Notes under the pieces: generated by a model
What the model was told of the DNA's origin: nothing
Databases searched by the model: none
Seen by the model: only the letters and a program-made list of their open reading frames with translations
Program-made: the position numbers and the translations under genes
Shown here: positions 42,717 through 50,981 of the stretch, one piece after another
Layout of the letters: every line of letters begins with the position of its first letter
How positions within the stretch are numbered: the stretch's first letter is position 1
From: Pimelobacter simplex
GTDB taxonomy: Bacteria > Actinomycetota > Actinomycetes > Propionibacteriales > Nocardioidaceae
Reading direction: 5' to 3'
NCBI RefSeq assembly: GCF_900114845.1
Contig: NZ_FOUK01000004.1
Location: 613,771 to 677,770, forward strand
DNA: 64,000 nt

Positions 42717-43259
42717 TCAGCCCTTCGCTGCGCCCCGCCCGGTCGGGCGACGCGCTGCAGCCGAGTACGTCGTCCACTGGCCGTTCGCGGACTTGTGCAC
42801 GACCCGCTTCCCCGCGCGGGTGGAGACGTTCTCGACCTGACCGTTCCGTGCAAGCTCGCGGGCCGCCGCGACCGCCTCATCGCGGGTCTCGAAGAGCTGC
42901 CCGACCCGCTGGTGCGAGATCCCCAGCAGCACGGCGGTGTCCCGGTTGGTGAGGTTCTCCTGTTCCCGGAAGTACGCCACGGCGTCCCGCATCAGGGTTG
43001 ACGCGATGGCCTGTGCCTTCGACGCCGCGGCAGCCGCGTCGAGGGCCTCGTTGAGACGCTGAACAGCCTCGTCGGCCAGCGCCGGCGCTAGTTCGACCTC
43101 GACGTCGTCGACCGGGATGTCAAGCAGGTCCGCGACCGCTTCCGCAGCGGCTTCGCCGACCTGGTCGAGGCGCTTCACCTGGGTGAAGGCGCCCGGGACC
43201 TCCGGGACCTCCACGGCCCACCATCCGCCGGAGCGGGTGGCCTGCGCGGTGACCTTCAT
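42717..43259 (-). CDS. hicB: HicB antitoxin with HTH and C-terminal extension
   Basis: The 180-residue antitoxin has the HicB fold (KVTAQATRSGGWWAVEVPEV then PGAFTQVKRLDQVGEAAAEA) at residues 1-70, a helix-turn-helix (NLTNRDTAVLLGISHQRVGQ) and an extension of about 60 residues whose TRDEAVAAARELARNG pattern recalls DUF2188. It should neutralise HicA and repress the operon promoter. It overlaps the upstream hicA by four bases. Confidence 0.83.
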   Translation of the reverse strand: MKVTAQATRSGGWWAVEVPEVPGAFTQVKRLDQVGEAAAEAVADLLDIPVDDVEVELAPALADEAVQRLNEALDAAAAASKAQAIASTLMRDAVAYFREQENLTNRDTAVLLGISHQRVGQLFETRDEAVAAARELARNGQVENVSTRAGKRVVHKSANGQWTTYSAAARRPTGRGAAKG

Positions 43260-43447
43260 TCGCTCGCCTCCATGTGCTTGATGATCGCCTTCGCGGTGAT
43301 CTCGTTGACCTCGTTGTGCCGGGGGACCGTGGTCTGGCGGCTCCCGATCTTCACGACCGTGTGGCTCCCGCCCTCGCGGATCTCCACCGTCTCGCCCTGG
43401 CTCTTGGCGATCTTGCGGAGCCGCTTCATCAGGTCCGTCCTCTTCAT
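43256..43447 (-). CDS. hicA: HicA mRNA interferase toxin
   Basis: The 63-residue toxin has the short HicA fold: KRTDLMKRLRKIAKSQGETV, the catalytic histidine in GGSHTVVKI and the C-terminal VPRHNEVNEITAKAIIKHM. HicA is a ribosome-independent mRNA nuclease. It is the first gene of the operon and is followed by hicB. Its ATG appears to coincide with the start of the transcript (leaderless). Confidence 0.87.
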   Translation of the reverse strand: MKRTDLMKRLRKIAKSQGETVEIREGGSHTVVKIGSRQTTVPRHNEVNEITAKAIIKHMEASE

Positions 43448-43454
43448 GAGCGTA

Positions 43455-43494
43455 AGTCTAGGCCTCTAGCCAGATCAAGGCAAGGGGTATTGCC
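43455..43494 (-). promoter_or_regulatory. hicAB promoter with overlapping inverted repeat
   Basis: On the minus strand, TTGCCT (43478-43483) and TAGACT (43455-43460) are spaced by 17 bases, and the hicA ATG (43447) lies 7 bases after the -10, so the transcript is probably leaderless. GGCAA-N6-TTGCC (43479-43494) overlaps the -35 and is a good candidate for the HicB operator. Confidence 0.65.
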
Positions 43495-43526
43495 AACCAT
43501 TTCCGACCAAGGAGTCTGACGCCCCG

Positions 43527-43901
43527 ATGGCGCGCATCCGCACGATCAAGCCCGAACTGCTCACCAGCCGCAACGTCTCGACCTACTCCGACGCCCTCTT
43601 CCGCACCTTCGTCGGCCTCTTCTGCTACGTCGACGACCAGGGCCGCGGAGAGAACGACCCCGAGCTCATCAAGGCCGAGATCGCCCCCCGGATCAAGGCC
43701 AAGACCCCCAGGGTCATCGCCGGCCACATCGCTCAACTCGCCGCGGGAGACGACCCTCCGCTCTGCCGCTACGAGGTCGCAGACGTCCCCTACTTCCACC
43801 TCGTGAACTTCGTGCAAGGCGCGAAGCACCAGCGGATCAACCGGCCCACGAAGAGCAAGATCCCTCCGTGCCCGATCCACGAGCCGGACGGGCTGTGGTG
43901 A
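43527..43901 (+). CDS. Replication-initiation-like protein
   Basis: The 124-residue protein opens with ARIRTIKPELLTSRNVSTYS, then LFRTFVGLFCYVDDQGRGEND, the hallmark of small helix-turn-helix replication or DnaD-like phage proteins. Its C-terminus shows CRYEVADVPYFHLVNFVQGA. It is the first gene of the plus-strand block after hicAB, and it probably binds the phage origin, perhaps in the following GGGAA-repeat region. Confidence 0.7.
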   Translation: MARIRTIKPELLTSRNVSTYSDALFRTFVGLFCYVDDQGRGENDPELIKAEIAPRIKAKTPRVIAGHIAQLAAGDDPPLCRYEVADVPYFHLVNFVQGAKHQRINRPTKSKIPPCPIHEPDGLW

Positions 43902-44458
43902 TGGGCGACTCCCGCATTCCTCACGGAGCCCTCACTGAGTCCGACGTGAGCGGCTCACCCACACCTCACCCCCGGAAGGGAAGGGAAGGGAACAGGGAAG
44001 GGAAAAGGGAAGGGAAAACGTGGTCACCCATCCATGAACCTCACGGTCCCGCGCGCGACGCCGAGCCTGTGGATAACCCCACCGCCGACACCGGCCAGGG
44101 CATGGATGCGGAGCACCACGACCAGCCGCTCTTCGGCGGCTACGAGCCGCCTCGAGCAGAGCGCCTCTCCCCGGACCAGCGCCGCACCCGCCGCCAGGCC
44201 GCCGACATCGCCGCCGGCCGCCACCCCCTCACCGGCCGCCGCCTTCACCCCGACGCCGACGCCACCCGCACCGCCACCAGCCCCCAAGACGGCACACCCA
44301 CCTGCGGCACCTGCCAGTTCCGCGGCCTGATCGGCCACCACAACAAGGCCTTCCCGAAGTGCCAGCGCCCCGGCGCCGTCATCACCCACGGCGCCGCCAG
44401 TGACGTCCGTGCCTGGTGGCCCGCCTGCGGCTCCTGGGTTCCGAAGGCGGGCGCCTGA
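43901..44458 (+). CDS. Replication-region hypothetical protein with Cys-rich C-terminus
   Basis: The 185-residue protein has a low-complexity segment (RKGREGNREGKREGK) encoded by GGGAA repeats, then a linker, and a C-terminal zinc-binding domain (TCGTCQFRGLIGHHNKAFPK, with a later Cys in WPACGSW). ATG 43901 overlaps the stop of the initiator gene. The Cys domain resembles a family often found next to phage replication genes; the function is unknown. Confidence 0.6.
   Translation: MGDSRIPHGALTESDVSGSPTPHPRKGREGNREGKREGKTWSPIHEPHGPARDAEPVDNPTADTGQGMDAEHHDQPLFGGYEPPRAERLSPDQRRTRRQAADIAAGRHPLTGRRLHPDADATRTATSPQDGTPTCGTCQFRGLIGHHNKAFPKCQRPGAVITHGAASDVRAWWPACGSWVPKAGA
43974..44020 (+). repeat. GGGAA-type purine repeat run
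   Basis: This stretch is almost only G and A, with at least seven GGG triplets spaced by AA, AACA or AAAA. It encodes the low-complexity segment of the gene at 43901 and, as DNA, could form G-quadruplexes or an easily opened tract in the replication region. Confidence 0.8.
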
Positions 44459-44862
44459 TGCCCGTCACCGACCAGTGGGCAGACCGGCTCGTCACCCTCG
44501 CCCAAGACCTCCGCCCCCACGGCGCACGCCGCTGGGACGCACCCGGGATCCTCGCCCACATCCGCAAGGTCCAACACCTCGCCCTCGGCGACGTCGTCCT
44601 CGCCGTCACCCGCGCCGCCTGCGACACCACCCTCGACACCCCCGCCGCGATCAGCAACACCCGCTCCTCGGCCTGGCGCGAGCGCGTCGCCGAGACCACC
44701 GGCAGCCCGGCGCCCTACGACCGGCACACCTTCTGCGGCACCTGCGGCCAACCCGAGACCCGCTGCCGCAACAACCCCCACGCCGACCACGACTACGAGA
44801 GCAGCGCCGCCCGCGACGCACGCGTCGCCCAAGCCCGCACCGCCCGACAGGAGACCCCGTGA
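44458..44862 (+). CDS. Hypothetical protein of the replication region
   Basis: The 134-residue protein has an N-terminal helical domain (VTDQWADRLVTLAQDLRPHG and HIRKVQHLALGDVVLAVTRA) and a CGTCGQPETRCR zinc knuckle near the middle. Such proteins accompany the Cys-rich gene upstream and the next gene in many actinophages. ATG 44458 overlaps the previous stop. Confidence 0.6.
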   Translation: MPVTDQWADRLVTLAQDLRPHGARRWDAPGILAHIRKVQHLALGDVVLAVTRAACDTTLDTPAAISNTRSSAWRERVAETTGSPAPYDRHTFCGTCGQPETRCRNNPHADHDYESSAARDARVAQARTARQETP

Positions 44863-45497
44863 CCCCCGAGCCCACCGACATGGTCCGCGAGCTCACCACC
44901 ACCCACCGCCACTCCGAGCCCTACACCCACCAGGCCAACGGCACCACCTACACCCAGCACCACCACGTCACCGTCCCCGCCCTCCTAGACCAGCTCCAGC
45001 ACGCCACCCCACTCACCGGCGGCGACGACCGCACCGGCAGCGGCTACGGCTCCCGCCCCGTCGCCTCCCTCGAAGCCCTCGACACCCTCATCCGCATCGA
45101 CCTCGAAGCCGCACGCTGGGTCCGCGACCTCGGCCTCGACGACCCCGGCGACACCAAGGCGTGCGTCCGCCTCGCCGGCTCACTCCTCCCGCAGACCACC
45201 ACCTGCACCACCGACGCCCGGGCCACAGGATGCTGCCTCCACCACGACATCACCCGCTGGTGGCACCAGGCCCGCATCGTCTCCGGCTGGGACGTCGCCG
45301 CCTGGAAGCCCAACAACACCTGCCCCCTCTGCGGGAAGCGCGGCACCCTCCGCATCCGCCCAGCCGACCACGCCGCCCTCTGCATCGACTGCCGCTCCAC
45401 CTGGGAGCCGGGCACCATAAGCCTGCTCGCCGAGCACATCCGCGCCGAGAACCACGACCAGGACGAACCCGACGCCGAGGAGATGATCACCGCGTGA
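44859..45497 (+). CDS. Hypothetical protein with a zinc ribbon
   Basis: The 212-residue protein has a His/Thr-rich N-terminus (ELTTTHRHSEPYTHQANGTT), helical parts and a C-terminal ribbon (NNTCPLCGKRGTLRIRP then LCIDCRSTW) with four cysteines in CxxC pairs. GTG 44859 overlaps the previous stop and its stop overlaps the next gene. Confidence 0.6.
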   Translation: MTPEPTDMVRELTTTHRHSEPYTHQANGTTYTQHHHVTVPALLDQLQHATPLTGGDDRTGSGYGSRPVASLEALDTLIRIDLEAARWVRDLGLDDPGDTKACVRLAGSLLPQTTTCTTDARATGCCLHHDITRWWHQARIVSGWDVAAWKPNNTCPLCGKRGTLRIRPADHAALCIDCRSTWEPGTISLLAEHIRAENHDQDEPDAEEMITA

Positions 45498-45802
45498 CGA
45501 TCACCGAGTTCCTGCTGGCCCAGATCGCCGAAGACGAGGCGATCGGGCGCGACTGGCAACACCACCGGGGCAAGGTCGAGATCCGCGGAGGTGGGACGGG
45601 ATACATCCGATTGGCGAGCCCCGACCGCGTGCTGGCCGAGTGCAAGGCCAAGCGCCGGATCGTGGAGCTGCACGAGCCCGGTCCGGGCGCGTGGTGCTCA
45701 GAGACCTGCGACAGCGAAAGCCCGATCGGCTGCGACACCCTCCTCGCCCTCGCCTCGGTGTACGCCGACTGCCCCGACTTCAACCCCGCCTGGCGCACCT
45801 GA
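45494..45802 (+). CDS. DUF6221-like protein
   Basis: The 102-residue protein shows ITEFLLAQIAEDEAIGRDWQ and SPDRVLAECKAKRRIVELHE, followed by LALASVYADCPDFNPAWR, the pattern of the DUF6221 family of actinobacterial and phage origin, whose function is unknown. GTG 45494 overlaps the preceding stop. Confidence 0.7.
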   Translation: MTITEFLLAQIAEDEAIGRDWQHHRGKVEIRGGGTGYIRLASPDRVLAECKAKRRIVELHEPGPGAWCSETCDSESPIGCDTLLALASVYADCPDFNPAWRT

Positions 45803-45875
45803 CCACGACGGCCGCTTGCGCGCACCCCCGCCGCCATGCACAATTGGCCGCACGGGAGAAGTGTCTCCCCATCCC

Positions 45876-45907
45876 AACGCCCCGAGAGCCACACGGCCCG
45901 GGGCGTT
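45876..45907 (+). terminator. Hairpin before the late operon
   Basis: AACGCCCCG (45876-45884) pairs perfectly with 45899-45907 (9 bp, 14-base loop), lying in the 129-base gap between the last replication-region gene and the HNH gene, 25 bases before the HNH start. Confidence 0.6.
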
Positions 45908-45931
45908 CTCCATCCCCACCGGAGACGACCC

Positions 45932-46267
45932 ATGAAGGTCTGCCTCGAGCCCGGCTGCCCCACACTCACCAAGGCCACACGGTGCGCCAAGCACACCCGA
46001 GCCAAGGACCGAGCGCGCGGCACCCGACAGGAACGCGGCTATGACGCCGCACACGACCGCCTCCGCGCCGAGCACCAACGACGCATGGACGCAGGCGAAC
46101 GGTTCACCTGCTGGCGCTGCCGAAAGCCCATCGACCCGAACAACTGGACGCTCGGCCACTGCGACGACGACCGCAGCCGCTACCACGGCCCCGAATGCCC
46201 ACCCTGCGACTACGCCACCAGCGGCCGCGCCCGATGCCCACACCGCACCCACCGCGATATCTCATGA
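45932..46267 (+). CDS. HNH endonuclease
   Basis: The 111-residue protein has an N-terminal zinc element (CLEPGCPTLTKATRCAKH), a basic helix and the HNH core with CWRCRKPIDPNNWTLGHCDD followed by YHGPECPPCDYATSGRA. HNH nucleases next to terminase genes assist DNA packaging in cos phages. ATG 45932 has GGAGACG upstream. The next 170 bases, to the small terminase gene, contain a GC-rich inverted repeat (GGTGGGG ... CCCCACC) and may hold the packaging site. Confidence 0.82.
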   Translation: MKVCLEPGCPTLTKATRCAKHTRAKDRARGTRQERGYDAAHDRLRAEHQRRMDAGERFTCWRCRKPIDPNNWTLGHCDDDRSRYHGPECPPCDYATSGRARCPHRTHRDIS

Positions 46268-46437
46268 GACGCATACAGGGTGGGGCATCCCCATCCCACC
46301 CCACCCCGGCAGAGGACCGTGGGAGAGGTGTCTCGCAGTTTCCAGACCTGAGTTCTCCTTCTCGTACATCACCAGACGGGTACGGCGCGATGCCGGCTCG
46401 GCGTTGGGCGCGATGCCCCGGAGAGGTGACCCCCCAG

Positions 46438-46878
46438 ATGACGAACCCTCGCATGCCCTCGGGCCTTGGCCCGGGTGGGCGGATGCTGTGGAAGTCGATC
46501 ACCGATGACCACGAGCTCGACGGCCCGCAGGTCGTGCAGTTGACCGAGGCGTGTCGGATGAAGGACCGCTGCGACAAGCTCGACGAGCTGCTGCGGGGCG
46601 ACGTCGATGCGTGGGCCACCCTGGTCCCGGCCGACATGGTCGGGGTCGAGTTCAAGCTGCAGATCGTAGGGGCGCTGTCGAAGGCGAACGAGACGGCGAA
46701 CTCGATGAAGCAGCTCATCGCCGCCCTGCGGCTCCCCGACCCGGCGACCGGCAAGCGCCCTCAGCACCGCGGGCCCCGCGGGGCGCAGAAGCCGACCGTG
46801 CCTGGTGGTGCGGACGGCGCGGGCAAGGTCTCCTCGATCGACCGGGCCAGGGAGCGCGCCGCGCGCAAGTCGGGCTGA
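46438..46878 (+). CDS. Terminase small subunit
   Basis: The 146-residue protein has the small-terminase pattern LGPGGRMLWKSITDDHELDG then VVQLTEACRMKDRCDKLDEL, a coiled region and a basic C-terminus (KVSSIDRARERAARKSG). It would recognise the packaging site and recruit the large subunit. ATG 46438 has GGAGAGG at 46420-46426, 11 bases upstream; GTG 46426 is possible. Confidence 0.75.
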   Translation: MTNPRMPSGLGPGGRMLWKSITDDHELDGPQVVQLTEACRMKDRCDKLDELLRGDVDAWATLVPADMVGVEFKLQIVGALSKANETANSMKQLIAALRLPDPATGKRPQHRGPRGAQKPTVPGGADGAGKVSSIDRARERAARKSG

Positions 46879-46884
46879 TCCCCG

Positions 46885-48537
46885 ATGCCGTTCGTCCCGG
46901 CGTTCGAGGGGCAGGTCTGCTCCCTGGGCTACACGATCGTCGACTGGCTCAACGAGTACGCCTGCCATGGCCCGGGCGACGTCATGGGCCAACCGCTTGA
47001 CCTCGGTTCCGACCCGGAGATCGAGGACTTCATCATCGCGGCCTACGAGCTCGACCCCGAGACCGGCCGGCGCAAGAAGCGCCGCGGCGTCCTCTCGATG
47101 CCGAAGGGCCGGTCGAAGTCGGAGAAGGCGGGGATCATCGGCGTCGCCGAGGCTCTCGGTCCGGTCCGCTTCGATGGGTTCGATGCCAACGGTCAGCCCG
47201 TCGGCCGCCCTGTCACCTCGCCGTTCATCCGCTGCCTGGCCACCGAGGAGAAGCAGGCCGGCAACACGTTCCAGAACATCGCCTACATCATGGGCGAGTG
47301 GGGCCCGGATGCCCACCCCGACATCTACGGCGGCGTCCGCGGTGTCCGGGACTACATGAGGGCCACCGCGATTTCCCTGCCCGACGGTGGCGAGTGCGTG
47401 CTGTCGACTGCCGGCGCTGCGTCGAAGGACGGGGGCAAGGAGACCTTCCTCGTCCCCGACGAGGTTCACCTCTACGTCACCGCTGAGCTGCGCGACATGT
47501 ACGCCACGGCTCTGCGGAACACCGGCAAGCGCAAGCACGCCGAGCCGTGGGCGCTCCTGACCACCACGGCCTGCCGCCTCGGAGAGGAGTCGGTGTGGGA
47601 AGTCCTTGAGCGGATGTACCGCAAGGGCCAGCTCGGCGACGACTGGATCGTGCTGCACCGCGAGGCCAAGGGCCGGATCGACATCACCGACCGTGACCGA
47701 ACCCTCCGGCAGCTCCGAGACGTGTACGGCGTCGCGATGGACCCCGAGCGCGGCTGGATGGTTGCCGAGGACGTCTACAGCGACATGCTCGACCCGACCG
47801 TCTGCCGAGACGAGGCCGAGGCGGCCCGCTACTTCCTCAACAGGTCGATGGCCGGCTCGGATGCATGGATCGCGAAGAACATCCACGACAGGCAGGCGCG
47901 ACCGGGCGAGAAGGTCGAGCTCGGAACCGCCATCTCGATCGGGTTCGACGGGTCGCTGAACGACGACACCACCGTGCTGCGTGGATGCCGGATGTCCGAC
48001 GGCTTCCTGTTCAAGCTCGGCTCGTGGGCCAAGCCGCAGGGCGCGGCGGGCGCGGGCTGGTCGGTGCCTCGCAACGAGGTGCTCGCCCGCATCCGCGAGG
48101 TCCACCGCGACTACCGCGTGGTCCGGGGCTACTACGACCCGCACGAGTGGCGATCGGACATCGAGACCCTAGCCGCCGAGCTCGGTCACGAGCGCTACGT
48201 CGTCGACGGCAAGACGACGGAGATGCCCCGCGTCATCTCGTGGCCGACGAGCCGCGACGTGGCGATGGCGGGCGCGCTCAACCGGCTGCACACCGACCTG
48301 ACCAACCGCGTCACCTGGCACGACGGCGACAAGGAAGCCTCCGACCACTACGGCAACGCCTACGTGTGGTGGAAGGGCCGGCTGCGTCTGGTCCGCAAGG
48401 AGAACCCGAACTCGGCCCGCAAGATCGACACCGTCGTGGGCGACGCGCTCGCGCTCGAAGCTCGGGCCGACGCCATCACCGCCGGCTGGACCGATGCCCC
48501 GGTCGAGGAACTCCCTCCACTCGTCTTCGGACTCTGA
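46885..48537 (+). CDS. terL: Terminase large subunit
   Basis: The 550-residue packaging motor has an ATPase domain with the Walker A-like LSMPKGRSKSEKAG, the Walker B acidic pair in FLVPDEVHLY and a coupling-type TTTACRLGEES. The C-terminal RNase H-like nuclease shows ISIGFDGSLNDDTTVL and a late acidic residue in VVGDALALEAR. Length and layout are normal for siphovirus TerL. ATG 46885 follows the small subunit by six bases. Confidence 0.92.
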   Translation: MPFVPAFEGQVCSLGYTIVDWLNEYACHGPGDVMGQPLDLGSDPEIEDFIIAAYELDPETGRRKKRRGVLSMPKGRSKSEKAGIIGVAEALGPVRFDGFDANGQPVGRPVTSPFIRCLATEEKQAGNTFQNIAYIMGEWGPDAHPDIYGGVRGVRDYMRATAISLPDGGECVLSTAGAASKDGGKETFLVPDEVHLYVTAELRDMYATALRNTGKRKHAEPWALLTTTACRLGEESVWEVLERMYRKGQLGDDWIVLHREAKGRIDITDRDRTLRQLRDVYGVAMDPERGWMVAEDVYSDMLDPTVCRDEAEAARYFLNRSMAGSDAWIAKNIHDRQARPGEKVELGTAISIGFDGSLNDDTTVLRGCRMSDGFLFKLGSWAKPQGAAGAGWSVPRNEVLARIREVHRDYRVVRGYYDPHEWRSDIETLAAELGHERYVVDGKTTEMPRVISWPTSRDVAMAGALNRLHTDLTNRVTWHDGDKEASDHYGNAYVWWKGRLRLVRKENPNSARKIDTVVGDALALEARADAITAGWTDAPVEELPPLVFGL

Positions 48538-48562
48538 CCACACGACCCCCAGGAGGTTGCCG

Positions 48563-50053
48563 ATGCCCACGATCATGCAGTGGACCAAGCACCTGCTGGA
48601 GAAGATCGACAAGCAGAAGGCGTACTCGGCGGGCTTCCAGCGTCGCTACGCCAACGAGCACATCCTGCCGTTCCTCGCGCGCGAGTACGCCGAGGTCTAT
48701 CCCGGCCTCATCGTCGCCTCGGCCGGCGGCACGGAGACCGCGCTCGTCACCGGCAACATGTTCTCCGCCCTCGACGTCCCGAAGACGGGCACGGCGGCCG
48801 TGGTGGTCGACGCGCTGACTGAGCGGCTGCTGGTCGGCGGCCTGGACGCGGTCGACGACAAGGAGACCAGCAAGATCCTCCAGAACGCCTGGGAGGGCAG
48901 CGACCTCGACGTGATGCACCAGGAGGGCCACCGCGAGGCGCTGATCGACTCTCGCGCGTTCGCGTCCGCGTCCCGAGAGAAGAACGGCGACCGGGCAGTG
49001 GTCGGCATCGAGTCGGCCACCCAGGCGGCCGTGCACCGGTCGCAGGCGCCGCCCTACGACGTCGACGCGTACCTCAAGATCTGGACCGACGAGTGGACCG
49101 GTGACCGACGCGGGATGCTGCGCCTCGACGGCATCGACCAGCCGCTGCGCGAAGACTCTGTGGTCCACGATGACCCGCAGGGTTCCGGCGTGGCCTCGCG
49201 CTGGATCCCGGACGGCGACCCGATCTCGACCGGCATCAAGGGCGTGCCCGTGGTCGAGTTCGCGCCCCGCGCGCGCCTGTTGCTCGAGCCGACCTCCGAG
49301 ATCGACCGGATCGCGACGGCAGTCGACGTGATCGACCTCATCGAGGGCCTGATGGTCTTCGCCGGCCATTTCGGCGCGGTCCCGATCCGGTACGGCAAGG
49401 GCCTCGACATCCCACGCGATCCCAAGGACCCGTCCAAGCCCCTCGTGGGCCCCGACGGCAAGCCGGTGCTGGGCTTCAAGCCGCGCGCCGACCACTTCTG
49501 GGGCACGACCAGCAAGGACGCCGAGTTCGGTCAGCTCGAGCCCGCTGGCCTTGCGTCCTTCGTGACCTGGGCAGACCACGCGGCCGGGGTGATCCGTCGG
49601 CAGACCAAGCTCCCGTCCGGCTACTTCTCGCTCGACCTCAAGTCCCACATGACCGGAGAGCTCCTCAAGGTCGACGAAGCGCCGATGGTGCGGCGCATCA
49701 ACGGCATGGGCCGGATGGGGTCGCTGAACCAGTCCTGGCGTCGTCTCGGCCAGATCATCCTCGCGATCGAGGTCCCGTCCGCACGCGTGCGCGTGGCTCC
49801 TCGGTGGGTGGATCCGGAGACCCGGATCGAGTCGCAGCAGGTCGACCAGGCGACGAAGCTGATCGCGTCGGGCTACGACATGCGGGTGGTGGCCGAGCGG
49901 GTGCTCCGGTGGGACCCGGACGTGATCGACGCCGCCGTCGGCGCTGCCGAGTCCGGCGCGAATGCGGACGTCTTCGCGCTGCTCGACCCGGCCACGCGCG
50001 CCCGTCTCAAGGCGATCCCGAGTGCCGACAGCGACCCCGCAGCAAGCGCGTGA
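48563..50053 (+). CDS. Portal protein
   Basis: The 496-residue protein forms the dodecameric channel at the head vertex. It shows the typical start (WTKHLLEKIDKQKAYSAGFQ), a central PVVEFAPRARLLLEPTSEID, the helix DVIDLIEGLMVFAGHFGAVP and KLPSGYFSLDLKSHMTGELL. ATG 48563 has AGGAGG 6 bases upstream. The order after TerL is canonical. Confidence 0.9.
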   Translation: MPTIMQWTKHLLEKIDKQKAYSAGFQRRYANEHILPFLAREYAEVYPGLIVASAGGTETALVTGNMFSALDVPKTGTAAVVVDALTERLLVGGLDAVDDKETSKILQNAWEGSDLDVMHQEGHREALIDSRAFASASREKNGDRAVVGIESATQAAVHRSQAPPYDVDAYLKIWTDEWTGDRRGMLRLDGIDQPLREDSVVHDDPQGSGVASRWIPDGDPISTGIKGVPVVEFAPRARLLLEPTSEIDRIATAVDVIDLIEGLMVFAGHFGAVPIRYGKGLDIPRDPKDPSKPLVGPDGKPVLGFKPRADHFWGTTSKDAEFGQLEPAGLASFVTWADHAAGVIRRQTKLPSGYFSLDLKSHMTGELLKVDEAPMVRRINGMGRMGSLNQSWRRLGQIILAIEVPSARVRVAPRWVDPETRIESQQVDQATKLIASGYDMRVVAERVLRWDPDVIDAAVGAAESGANADVFALLDPATRARLKAIPSADSDPAASA

Positions 50054-50912
50054 GGCGCACGCCCAGCAGGCGGCTCTTGCTGCTGCCGCAGGCCTGGGCA
50101 TCCAGCGCCTCCTGGCCGCTGGCGCCGGCTGGGCGGAGATCCTGACCGAGGTCGCTGGATTCCAGCTCCGCGCTGCAGCGCTGGCGATCGCGACGGTCTC
50201 GACTCGTCTTGACCGACCGCCCCTGATCTCCCCGGCCCCGTTCGCCGGCGTCTCGGCGCTCGGGTATCCGATCTCCGAGCCGCTGGTCGCCACGATCGAC
50301 GCGCGAGTCCCTGCCCCCGTCGAAGCGCTCCCACCCCCGTGGTGGGACGACCCGACACGGTTCCAAGCCGCACTCGCGCAGCTCATGGCCTCCGAGGTGC
50401 AGGACGCGGCCCGCTCGGCCGGTCAGGCCGAGATGTACGCGCAGGGGCAGGCGTTCTACGTCCGCATCCTGGTCCCGCCGTCGTGCAAGCGCTGCACGGT
50501 GCTGGCGGGGAGGATCTACCGCACCGACGCTGCCTTCGACCGCCACCCCGGCTGCGACTGCACGAGCGAGTCGTGCGCGTCCCTTCAAGATGCCCTCGAC
50601 CGCGGGCTGGTCGTCACCCCGGAGGACGCCTTTGAGCGCGGTTGGATCCGGGACTTGACTGAGGCCGAGATGCAGGCGATCCGCGATGGTTCCGACGTCA
50701 CGACCGTCATCAACTCGGCGTCCGGAATCTCGACCGCGGAGGTGTTCGGTCACCGGGTCAAGGTCACCCGCTACGGCACCACGCGACGTGCGGCCTGGCG
50801 CAAGAGGAACCCGTCTCGCCCGGTCCGCCTACGCCCCGAGTCGATCTACGAGATCGCCGCCGACCGCGAAGACGCGCTGCGGCTGCTCCGCCTCTACGGC
50901 TACCTCACCTGA
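50022..50912 (+). CDS. MuF-like minor capsid protein
   Basis: The 296-residue protein overlaps the portal gene end, the usual MuF position. It has a helical N-terminal part, the SCKRCTVLAGRIYRTDAAFD then HPGCDCTSE Cys/His motif of actinophage MuF-like proteins, and a basic C-terminal segment (TTRRAAWRKRNPSRPVRLRP). It helps portal incorporation or capsid maturation. GTG 50022 is the chosen start. Confidence 0.75.
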   Translation: MPTATPQQAREAHAQQAALAAAAGLGIQRLLAAGAGWAEILTEVAGFQLRAAALAIATVSTRLDRPPLISPAPFAGVSALGYPISEPLVATIDARVPAPVEALPPPWWDDPTRFQAALAQLMASEVQDAARSAGQAEMYAQGQAFYVRILVPPSCKRCTVLAGRIYRTDAAFDRHPGCDCTSESCASLQDALDRGLVVTPEDAFERGWIRDLTEAEMQAIRDGSDVTTVINSASGISTAEVFGHRVKVTRYGTTRRAAWRKRNPSRPVRLRPESIYEIAADREDALRLLRLYGYLT

Positions 50913-50981
50913 TCTCGCCCGCGATGGACGAGGAGCGCCCGGCGCCGCGTACCAAGCGCGCCAGATCCACAGGAGGACGCG

